DNA of 10,862 nucleotides from Lachnospiraceae bacterium (lineage in GTDB: Bacteria > Bacillota > Clostridia > Lachnospirales > Lachnospiraceae), in NCBI GenBank assembly GCA_900753685.1, contig CAAEAB010000017.1, forward strand, positions 1 through 10,862. Reading direction: 5' to 3'. The notes under the pieces are model-generated. The model saw only the letters and a program-made list of their open reading frames with translations, was not told where the DNA came from and did no database searches. Both the position numbers and the translations under genes were made by a program. Numbering within the stretch: the first letter of the stretch is position 1; each line of letters opens with the position of its first letter. Shown here one piece after another: positions 5,125 through 10,862 of the stretch.

Positions 5125-5422
5125 AAGAACCACCCCTTTCCGCAAGACTCGGAACGGGATGAAAAGCACGTCCCCCGGCTGCCCGGGTAAATATATTATA
5201 GAATATGTGGTTTATGATGGCCAATCAGAAAACGAAAGATGCGGCTTGTATGTCTGTTATCAGAGCGTCAAAAATAATGATGGTTCATGGTATTATACGA
5301 ATGGAACAATTGTGGACATTTATGCCTATGTATATGAGAACGGTGATGTGATAAGCAGCGGCAAAACGGATTGGAGTGATATTGGCTCGGAAGCTTTTCA
5401 GGAAATTACGGGAGAAAAGTAG
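5066..5422 (+). CDS. Unrecognised ORF, probably the 3' remnant of a gene
   Basis: The frame is open for 118 codons, but the real start is unclear. ATG 5066 has no ribosome site and its first 20 codons are the exact antisense of the toxin gene, so I doubt that part is coding. The next in-frame ATG at 5159 also lacks a good ribosome site. From about residue 40 the sequence looks like real protein: CPGKYIIEYVVYDGQ, then LYVCYQSVKNNDGSWYY, then IVDIYAYVYENGDVISSG and a hydrophilic end. This is a beta-rich, tyrosine-rich domain with no signal peptide visible. I do not recognise the family. It may be the C-terminal end of a gene whose 5' part was lost when the mobile locus formed. Confidence 0.35.
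   Translation: MATISKEVLTIKLNSSYVLIRTTPFRKTRNGMKSTSPGCPGKYIIEYVVYDGQSENERCGLYVCYQSVKNNDGSWYYTNGTIVDIYAYVYENGDVISSGKTDWSDIGSEAFQEITGEK
5134..5158 (-). promoter_or_regulatory. Hairpin masking the toxin ribosome-binding site
   Basis: In the predicted toxin messenger, CCCGTTCCG (complement of 5150-5158) can pair with CGGAAAGGG (complement of 5134-5142) at 8 of 9 positions around a 7-nt loop. The second arm is part of the AAAGGGG ribosome site. Such self-occlusion of the ribosome site is a common control in type I toxin messengers. Confidence 0.5.
5195..5224 (-). promoter_or_regulatory. Candidate promoter of the toxin gene
   Basis: On the minus strand TTGGCC (complement of 5219-5224), an 18-bp spacer, and a perfect TATAAT (complement of 5195-5200). 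The predicted start near 5188 gives a 5' leader of about 64 nt. The -35 is only a partial match. Confidence 0.5.
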
Positions 5423-5476
5423 TATATCTTATTGTTCAGAATTTATCTCGAACATTTTTAATGTGCTGGAATGTGA

Positions 5477-5521
5477 CCTTCCGGCGGGAATCTTTCCTAG
5501 ATTCCTGCCATATCCGGAAGG
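5477..5521. repeat. 45-bp imperfect inverted repeat
   Basis: The left arm CCTTCC-GGCGGGAATCT (5477-5493) pairs with AGATTCCTGCC (5499-5509), one G-U pair, then GGAAGG (5516-5521). The loop is TTCCT and six bases ATATCC bulge on the right arm. No T tract follows, so it is not a normal terminator. It stands between the unrecognised ORF and the PD-(D/E)XK remnant and may be an element end, a leader structure or a palindromic intergenic repeat. Confidence 0.6.
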
Positions 5522-5635
5522 CACCTCTGGCCGACCGAAATCTTTTTATTCAAAGCTTTGGTCAAAGCAATATATTCAAGAATGGATGGACAAAGAAAGA
5601 ATGAAAAAAGCAAGAAATGAGAAAGGGGAATGCCT

Positions 5636-6127
5636 ATGGTAAACAGCTTAAAGGATTGTTTTCCGATGCTGCAGAGTAGGGAAGAAGTCCTGAAAAGGAT
5701 CAATGGAGAGAAAGACTTAAGAGAGACCTATCGGTCATGGAAAGAGGAGGAACGGAAGGAATTCCTCGACATGTGTACCGGGGCCCGGGGCGTGAAAATG
5801 CTTTACGATGGATTTTTCAAGGAGGTCATGAACCCGGAGTATGCGCCCGGGCGTCTGGGTGCTTTTCTGTCAGAGGTTTTGGGGGAAGCTGTCCGGGTAA
5901 AGAGTGTCCTTCCAAACGACACGACACGGCTGACGGATGAGAGATCCTTACTTGTCCTGGACATCGTCGTAGAGTTTGAGGACGGCCGGATCGCCAATAA
6001 GCAAAGAGATTTACCTGAATTTCCACGGCCTTGTTCTTTCTTTGCCACAATGTCAAGTGATGAATTCAATAACAGACATAGAAATGTTCAGACTTCCGAA
6101 ATATTCGTGTCATGTGATTACTGTTGA
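5636..6127 (+). pseudogene. Truncated PD-(D/E)XK nuclease family transposase
   Basis: Residues 1-121 match the N-terminal two fifths of the PD-(D/E)XK 'transposase' proteins common in Lachnospiraceae, related to the Rpn recombination-promoting nucleases. Visible are the DGFFKEVMNPEYAPGRL block (residues 58-73), a VLPNDTTRLT block (91-100) and the strand SLLVLDIVVEFEDGRIAN (104-121), whose D109 is the first catalytic acidic residue. Intact members continue at once with V-E-I-Q, the ExQ half of the active site. Here homology stops after N121 (nt 5998), and 42 unrelated codons follow to a stop at 6127. The product lacks half its active site and most of its C-terminus, so it should be inactive. 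I chose ATG 5636 because AAAGGGG lies 7 nt upstream; the ATG at 5630 is too close to that site. Confidence 0.7.
6015..6057 (-). pseudogene. Possible inverted fragment of a related PD-(D/E)XK gene
   Basis: Read on the minus strand, 6057 to 6025 encodes L-D-I-V-A-K-K-E-Q-G-R, and after a frame change 6026 to 6015 encodes V-E-I-Q. Together these look like the D...ExQ core of Rpn-type nucleases with a small frameshifting deletion. The fragment is very short, so chance is a real alternative. Confidence 0.25.
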
Positions 6128-6152
6128 CTTCATTTTCGCTTTGTTATATCCT
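6124..6152 (+). promoter_or_regulatory. Candidate promoter of the two-component operon
   Basis: TTGACT (6124-6129), a 17-bp spacer, and TATCCT (6147-6152) would start a transcript near 6159, about 72 nt before the regulator ATG. An inverted repeat CTATCC-N5-GGATAG at 6186-6202 lies in the leader and could be an operator or small hairpin. Confidence 0.5.
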
Positions 6153-6230
6153 TTTAAACGTAGTGATCCTATGGTTTGAATTTAGCTATCCTGTATGGAT
6201 AGAATGATATTTGCTGATAAGGGGACAAGG

Positions 6231-6905
6231 ATGAATTATAAAATTTTAATCGCAGATGACGACACAGAGCTGGTAAAAATGTTGCGTACTTTTTTTGAAC
6301 TCAGAAACTATACAGTAATTATAGCACCCGATGGATCCGAGACGCAGAAAATGATTGAAAGGAAACCAGATATTATTTTGCTTGATATAAATATGCCCAA
6401 AGCTGACGGTATCGAAGTATGCCAGCGAATCCGTGATAAGGTATCTTGTCCGATTCTATTTCTGACTGCCAGAGCCGATGAGCAGGATCGTGTCAATGGT
6501 CTAATGTCAGGCGGTGATGACTATATTCTGAAGCCCTTTAGTCTAAAAGAACTGGAAGCCCGGATTATCGCACACCTAAAAAGAGAAGAACGCCGTCAGA
6601 AAAAATCTACTTATCGTTTTCAGGGTGATCTGTCTATCGACTATTCTGCTAAAACCGTTCAAATCAATGGACAGGATATTGAACCTACAAAACTTGAATA
6701 CAGCATTATAGAATTTCTTTCGATGAATCCGGGGATTGTCTATGATAAAGAACGGATTTATGAAAAGGTCTGTGGATATGATGGAGATGGAGACAGCCGA
6801 GTAATCACAGAACTCATCCGGCGTATTCGGAAAAAAATACAGAAGTACACAGATACGGAATATATTGAAACCGTTTGGGGGATGGGTTATCGATGGGGAA
6901 AATAA
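6231..6905 (+). CDS. OmpR/PhoB-family response regulator
   Basis: A 224-residue transcription factor. Residues 1 to about 115 are the receiver domain, with acidic pocket D10-D11, phosphorylation site D52 (IILLDINMP), switch residue T79 (LFLTA) and K101 (ILKPFS). Residues about 127-224 are a winged-helix DNA-binding domain, ending with the typical YIETVWGMGYRWGK. I chose ATG 6231, with AAGGGGAC just upstream, over an in-frame ATG at 6195 that lacks a ribosome site. The stop codon lies inside the start of the sensor kinase gene, so the pair is translationally coupled. Its most likely target is the exporter operon just downstream, as is usual for regulator/kinase pairs placed beside ABC exporters. 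Confidence 0.93.
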   Translation: MNYKILIADDDTELVKMLRTFFELRNYTVIIAPDGSETQKMIERKPDIILLDINMPKADGIEVCQRIRDKVSCPILFLTARADEQDRVNGLMSGGDDYILKPFSLKELEARIIAHLKREERRQKKSTYRFQGDLSIDYSAKTVQINGQDIEPTKLEYSIIEFLSMNPGIVYDKERIYEKVCGYDGDGDSRVITELIRRIRKKIQKYTDTEYIETVWGMGYRWGK

Positions 6906-8080
6906 GAGATAAAGTAAGAAATCTTTCTGTTAGAAAGACTATTCTATTGTATTTAATTATAAGCTTGTTCATAAGTTTTCTTTTATCCGCTTATATTGCA
7001 TGGGCCGCCGCTAAAGTCCAGGAACAGATCTGGTGGAAATATACGGATGAAGATACCTATTTTGCGGCAGTTGACATGGAGAATGAAGGCTATATGGCTC
7101 AGATTCCCCGCCCGGAAAGTTACGAAATGAGCCACATGGATCATGGCATAACCGAAGCCTGTGATTTTCTGCAAACCTATTCCGTATTGATATTCTCTGT
7201 TGCCGGCAGTTGTATCTCCGTATTTCTTTTTTATAGAAATAAACTTAAAAAACCCATTGAGGAATTGGAGACGGCCTCACAGAGAGTTGCAGACAACGAT
7301 CTGGATTTCAGAATCACTTACAAAAACAGGGATGAGATGGGGCATCTGTGCTATGAATTTGACCGTATGCGTGGACAGTTGGAAGAAAATAACAGGAAGC
7401 TCTGGCGTATGATTGAAGATGAGCGGGTATTGCGATCTGCAATCGCCCATGATATTCGTTCGCCGCTCTCTGTTCTGAAAGGTTATCAGGAAATGTTGAT
7501 TGATTATTTCCCGGATGGAACGATTGACAGGGAAAAGACTGTGGAGATGCTGCAGGAAGGTATGAAACAAATACGCCGCATGGATGTCTTTATTGATTCC
7601 ATGCAAAAAATGAACAGTCTGGAACATCGGACACTGAAAGCGGAACAGATTTCTCCCGCACAACTTGAAAAAGACATCCAAAGAGAACTGGATATTCTTG
7701 GAAAAGAAAAAAGAATCCATTTGTCGGTAGGCAAAACAGACGAAATATTCTGCGGGGATCAGGAAGTGATTATGGAGGTTCTGGAAAATTTATTATCCAA
7801 CGCCATCCGATATTCCAAAGAACAGATTGATATAAAAGTATCTCTTACTTCCGAACTGCTGACAATTTCCGTACAAGATGACGGAAATGGATTTTTGGAG
7901 GATGCAGAAAAAGTAACCGGCGCTTTTCATCAAAAAAATATCAAAGACAGCCTGACGCACACGGGAATGGGTATGTATCTTGCTCGGCTGTACTGTGAGA
8001 AACATGGAGGGAAATTGCTGTTAGACAATGAAAAATCAGGCGGGGCCATTGTTACCGCTGTATTTCACCGGATCGCATAA
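6893..8080 (+). CDS. Membrane sensor histidine kinase
   Basis: A 395-residue kinase. Membrane segment one is about residues 17-39 and segment two about 96-114, leaving an extracytoplasmic loop of only 55-60 residues. A HAMP linker follows (about 115-170). The phosphoacceptor is H186 in SAIAHDIRSPLS. The ATP-binding domain has N303 (NLLSNAIRYS), DDGNGF (329-334) and HTGMGMYLAR (356-365). It should phosphorylate the regulator encoded immediately upstream, whose gene it overlaps by 13 bp. I chose ATG 6893, preceded by a GGGGGATGGG ribosome site; the frame opens earlier only at a TTG. The short sensor loop is compatible with sensing a peptide or membrane stress, or with input from the neighbouring transporter, but nothing in it names a ligand. 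A terminator lies right at its stop codon. Confidence 0.93.
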   Translation: MGKIRDKVRNLSVRKTILLYLIISLFISFLLSAYIAWAAAKVQEQIWWKYTDEDTYFAAVDMENEGYMAQIPRPESYEMSHMDHGITEACDFLQTYSVLIFSVAGSCISVFLFYRNKLKKPIEELETASQRVADNDLDFRITYKNRDEMGHLCYEFDRMRGQLEENNRKLWRMIEDERVLRSAIAHDIRSPLSVLKGYQEMLIDYFPDGTIDREKTVEMLQEGMKQIRRMDVFIDSMQKMNSLEHRTLKAEQISPAQLEKDIQRELDILGKEKRIHLSVGKTDEIFCGDQEVIMEVLENLLSNAIRYSKEQIDIKVSLTSELLTISVQDDGNGFLEDAEKVTGAFHQKNIKDSLTHTGMGMYLARLYCEKHGGKLLLDNEKSGGAIVTAVFHRIA

Positions 8081-8095
8081 GCGATCCGTTTTTTT
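8069..8095 (+). terminator. Terminator overlapping the kinase stop codon
   Basis: A perfect 8-bp stem, CGGATCGC / GCGATCCG, with loop ATAA is followed by seven T. The kinase TAA codon (8078-8080) is the loop itself. It separates the two-component genes from the transporter genes, so the latter need their own promoter or regulated readthrough. Confidence 0.85.
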
Positions 8096-8104
8096 CTGCC
8101 ATTG

Positions 8105-8149
8105 TCTTTTTGTTGCTATTTTGCATTTACAATGAGGATAACAAAAAGA
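8105..8149 (+). promoter_or_regulatory. Likely promoter/operator region of the exporter operon
   Basis: A perfect 10-bp inverted repeat, TCTTTTTGTT (8105-8114) and AACAAAAAGA (8140-8149), flanks a -10-like TACAAT at 8128-8133. No good -35 is seen at normal spacing (TTGTCT at 8102 is 20 bp away), as expected for a promoter that needs an activator. The neighbouring response regulator is the natural candidate. Confidence 0.4.
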
Positions 8150-8163
8150 AAGAGGTGACGCTT

Positions 8164-9228
8164 ATGAAAGCAATTATACGGCGGGAAATTTTAAATTATC
8201 TGAAAAGGCCCCTGTTCTGGGTTGCCATTGTAGTTGTGATATTTGGTGTCTTTCAGCAGTTAAATCCCTATCTGAATATCCATTACATCGCATCAGAAGA
8301 GGAACTGGAAAATGAGTATCCGGAAACAGTTCACGAGGGTGAGGTTTTTGAAGGATATATTCCTGTAAATCTGGAAGAACACAGAGAACTTTGGGAAAAT
8401 ATTATTGAGGAAAGTCTGGTTTCAGACTTAGGCATGAGCAATGACGAGACATCCAGTGTTATTCAGGAAATGAGTGGGATGGAGATTAACGAAGCCTGTC
8501 GCTATCTGGAAGATGAGTACGGATACTATGATGCGGAATATACATGGAAAGATACGGCTTACCGTAAAGGCGCAATAGATGAAATCAATGATTATATCAA
8601 AGAAGAACTGGAAGAACATCCATTTTCCTGGTACTTTTCCAGAAAATTTGCAGATTTTGCGGGGCTGTTTATGGGTTTTACAGCAACAATTCTGCTTGCC
8701 GTTCTCTTTATGCAGGACATGAGAAAGAATACCTATGAATTACTTCATACAAAACCTATCAGTGCCACACAGTATGTCGTTGGAAAAGTTGCAGGAGGGT
8801 TTCTGATCAGCCTCATAATCCTTGCAATATTAAATCTGGTATTCTGGGCGGCCTGCATGATTTGTACCAGAGGTAACGGTTTTGAGATACGATTAACGGA
8901 TTTTCTCCTGGCAACCTGTCAGTATATTTTGCCCAATATGCTGATGATTGTATGTGCATATACGATTGCAGCACTTTTGTTTAAAAATCCGCTTCCTGCG
9001 GTTCCTCTTTTATTCCTGTATATGATTTACTCCAATATGGGAAGCCGAAATGCGGAAGGTGTTTACGGATATTATGGGCGGCCGTTGGCGATTATGGTTC
9101 GTTTTCCGGGAATGTTTTTTGAAGTAACTCCGCCGCCCCTGGCAATGGTAAACCAGATTTGTCTGCTGATTGTTTCCGCAGTCATCGTTCTCATTGGAAT
9201 ACAGCTTTGGAGGAGGCGAAGAATATGA
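8164..9228 (+). CDS. ABC-2 type transporter permease with a large acidic external domain
   Basis: A 354-residue membrane protein. A basic start (MKAIIRREILNYLKRP) leads into membrane segment one at about 17-31. A long, strongly acidic region follows (about 40-160, rich in E, D and Y), probably outside the cell. Five further segments lie at about 163-183, 208-233, 247-273, 276-292 and 330-348, and the tail is WRRRRI. This resembles ABC-2 permeases of exporters for antimicrobial peptides and related compounds. AAAGAGGTGA lies just before ATG 8164. Its last codons overlap the next permease gene by 4 bp (ATGA). With that permease and the ATPase it should form one exporter; the substrate is unknown. 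Confidence 0.85.
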   Translation: MKAIIRREILNYLKRPLFWVAIVVVIFGVFQQLNPYLNIHYIASEEELENEYPETVHEGEVFEGYIPVNLEEHRELWENIIEESLVSDLGMSNDETSSVIQEMSGMEINEACRYLEDEYGYYDAEYTWKDTAYRKGAIDEINDYIKEELEEHPFSWYFSRKFADFAGLFMGFTATILLAVLFMQDMRKNTYELLHTKPISATQYVVGKVAGGFLISLIILAILNLVFWAACMICTRGNGFEIRLTDFLLATCQYILPNMLMIVCAYTIAALLFKNPLPAVPLLFLYMIYSNMGSRNAEGVYGYYGRPLAIMVRFPGMFFEVTPPPLAMVNQICLLIVSAVIVLIGIQLWRRRRI

Positions 9229-9899
9229 TAAGGACAGAAAGAAAGATCAGCCTTCCGGCATATAAGCTGGCATACGCTTTTTGCTTTGTTGTGATATTAA
9301 GTCTGATCCGTGGTATCAGTTTTTCTAATGAAATTGGCGTTGCTATGGAAGCTCCTATGGCTATACTTGCTATGGTTTTCTGTGCGGACACATATACACA
9401 GGAAATCACTTCAAAACGGTCAGAGATACACCGCTTATATTCCATGAAAAAACGTCTTGCTTCCATGGGAATACGGATGTTGGTACAGGAGATTGTTCTT
9501 TTTGCATTGAGTGCCATTGGCTACGGGATGTTTTATAGTTTTCAGCATCCGCAGTCCCTTTATAAAGCCGGACAAAGCACAGAATCAGAACTGCAGATGT
9601 TTTTCCTGTTTTCAGCGGCAATGGTGGTAACTCTGTGGTTTTGGGGCATCCTGTCCAATCTTCTGGCCTGCCTGTTCCGAAATATGTGGGTGGGTATCGG
9701 GTGCGGCATTGTCCTTTGGCTTGTCACAAATTCCACTTTGGGTGAAAATGTGCTGGGCAACTGGAATCTGTTTTCTTATGCTTTCCGCAATGTCATGGAC
9801 AGCCGGGATTTTGGATGGCTGTGCGGCAAAGCCCTGTGTTTGTTGTTATGCGTATTGATGACACTTTTGATGCCGAAAATAATCAAGAAAAGAGGTTGA
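9225..9899 (+). CDS. Second ABC transporter permease subunit
   Basis: A 224-residue protein with about six membrane segments (roughly 13-31, 38-54, 85-105, 124-146, 153-170, 196-216) and short loops, ending KIIKKRG. It lacks the large external domain of its partner, so the two permeases probably form a heteromeric channel. The start at ATG 9225 is set by GGAGGAGG about 8 nt upstream, inside the previous gene, and by the ATGA overlap with that gene's stop codon. The ATPase gene begins 5 bp after its stop. I recognise it as a permease from topology and context more than from motifs. Confidence 0.8.
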   Translation: MIRTERKISLPAYKLAYAFCFVVILSLIRGISFSNEIGVAMEAPMAILAMVFCADTYTQEITSKRSEIHRLYSMKKRLASMGIRMLVQEIVLFALSAIGYGMFYSFQHPQSLYKAGQSTESELQMFFLFSAAMVVTLWFWGILSNLLACLFRNMWVGIGCGIVLWLVTNSTLGENVLGNWNLFSYAFRNVMDSRDFGWLCGKALCLLLCVLMTLLMPKIIKKRG

Positions 9900-9904
9900 A
9901 CGAT

Positions 9905-10780
9905 ATGAGTATTAAAATCAATGATCTGACGGTAACATTTAAAAATAAAGTGACTGGGATTAACCATGCCAATTTGGAAATACCGAATGGAGTTTTTGGA
10001 CTCCTGGGAGAAAACGGAGCCGGAAAAACCACTTTAATGAGAGTTCTTACCACTGTCCTTACCCCGACCAGTGGTACGGTAAGTATGGACGGAATCCTTT
10101 ATTGTGAAGGAAATTACCCGAAAATCCAGCGTCAAATCGGCTATCTTCCACAGGAAATTGACTTGTATCCCGGACTGACGGTTCAGGAATGTCTGGAATA
10201 TATGGGGGATCTTGCCGGTGTACCGAAAGAGGAATGCCGTAAACGTATCCAGTATTATCTTGAAAAAACCAGCCTGACAGAACACCGGAAGAAGAAAATG
10301 AGACAGCTTTCCGGTGGAATGAAACGGAGAGTTGGTTTAGTACAGGCGCTTTTAAACGAACCGAAATTTCTGATTGTGGATGAACCGACAACCGGGCTTG
10401 ATCCGGAAGAACGAATTCGTATTCGTAATTTGTTGGTTGATTTTTCCGAAAACAGAACCGTTCTTTTCTCCACTCATGTAGTAGAGGATCTGGCAGCGGT
10501 CTGTAATCAGCTTGCCGTTATGAAAAAAGGCCAGTTCCTATATGCTGGAAGTATGAAAGAATTGGTTAGGGCGGCCAAAGGACACGTTTGGATTTGTCGG
10601 CTTCGTGATGAAGTACAGGCACGAGAAATTGAAAAAAAATATCATATCTCATCTAAGCAATTATCGGAAGATGGTGTACAGATAAGATTGATCAGCGAAA
10701 AAATGCCGAATATAGAGTGCATTTCCGTGGAACCCACATTGGAGGATGCGTATATTTATATTTCCGGCCAACAAGCATAA
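9905..10780 (+). CDS. ABC transporter ATP-binding protein of an exporter
   Basis: A 291-residue ATPase with every nucleotide-binding motif: Walker A GENGAGKTT (35-43), Q-loop Q83 (IGYLPQ), signature LSGGM (135-139), Walker B FLIVDE (155-160) followed by PTTGLD, and the H-loop H191 (FSTHVVED). The C-terminal 85 residues form an extra domain of the type seen in ABC-2 exporters such as the BcrA and multidrug groups. I chose ATG 9905, with AAAGAGG about 9 nt upstream. It powers the two permeases encoded just before it, in the order permease, permease, ATPase. It is last in the visible operon. No clear terminator hairpin follows before the window ends. Confidence 0.93.
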   Translation: MSIKINDLTVTFKNKVTGINHANLEIPNGVFGLLGENGAGKTTLMRVLTTVLTPTSGTVSMDGILYCEGNYPKIQRQIGYLPQEIDLYPGLTVQECLEYMGDLAGVPKEECRKRIQYYLEKTSLTEHRKKKMRQLSGGMKRRVGLVQALLNEPKFLIVDEPTTGLDPEERIRIRNLLVDFSENRTVLFSTHVVEDLAAVCNQLAVMKKGQFLYAGSMKELVRAAKGHVWICRLRDEVQAREIEKKYHISSKQLSEDGVQIRLISEKMPNIECISVEPTLEDAYIYISGQQA

Positions 10781-10862
10781 TTCGATTCATTTTTTAGTGC
10801 GCAGCAAGAAAGGGGTTATCGGTAAATTCCAATTTTTAGCCTCTAAATCTTAAAATACGAAT
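10781..10862. other. Short unannotated end of the window
   Basis: An AT-rich stretch of 82 bp after the ATPase gene. AGAAAGGGG at about 10807-10815 resembles a ribosome site, but no ATG follows at a suitable distance. No repeat of the tRNA-Ala 3' end and no terminator hairpin is seen. Confidence 0.4.

Noticed and set aside
5376..5642. An 88-codon plus-strand frame before the nuclease remnant
   Set aside because: It has no ribosome site, runs through the 45-bp inverted repeat and overlaps both neighbours. No family is recognisable. It may hold decayed coding DNA, but I cannot support a gene.
7277..7720. A 147-codon minus-strand frame opposite the histidine kinase
   Set aside because: It is a shadow of a kinase gene with all its motifs intact. 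It has no ribosome site and no recognisable domain.

Overview
The window looks like a chromosomal segment of an anaerobic Clostridia, most likely Lachnospiraceae. Reasons: moderately AT-rich DNA, strong AAAGGAG-type ribosome sites, sigma-A type promoters, an aldo/keto reductase with a ferredoxin tail, and a PD-(D/E)XK 'transposase' remnant of a kind common in that family. The genus cannot be read from the sequence.

Left part (1-3201), ordinary chromosome: the 3' end of a BMP-family (PnrA-like) binding-protein gene, directly followed by a metallophosphoesterase. A two-hairpin bidirectional terminator separates these from a convergent thioredoxin gene. A divergent intergenic region follows, then an aldo/keto reductase with a C-terminal iron-sulfur domain. 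Next come a long hairpin terminator, a promoter, three copies of a small palindromic repeat, and tRNA-Ala(GGC).

Middle part (3452-6130), mobile or accessory DNA: a tyrosine recombinase on the minus strand ends about 100 bp past the tRNA 3' end, the usual layout of an element integrated at a tRNA gene. Upstream of the integrase is the most interesting locus. A 27-residue hydrophobic peptide on the minus strand resembles the TxpA/Hol-Tox type I toxins. It faces a convergent RNA of about 108 nt on the plus strand with its own consensus promoter and intrinsic terminator, overlapping the toxin 3' end. This is the txpA/ratA layout. The antitoxin promoter overlaps almost exactly a divergent candidate promoter for the integrase. 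Further right lie an unrecognised ORF, a 45-bp inverted repeat, and a PD-(D/E)XK nuclease gene cut just before its catalytic ExQ motif, next to what may be an inverted fragment of a related gene.

Right part (6124-10862): a five-gene signalling and export module, all on the plus strand. It holds an OmpR-type response regulator and an overlapping sensor kinase, a terminator, then two ABC-2 permeases and an ABC ATPase in overlapping or tightly spaced order. The arrangement resembles two-component systems paired with ABC exporters for antimicrobial peptides or bacitracin, but the substrate is not visible. No second copy of the tRNA 3' end was seen, so whether this module lies inside the integrated element is unresolved.
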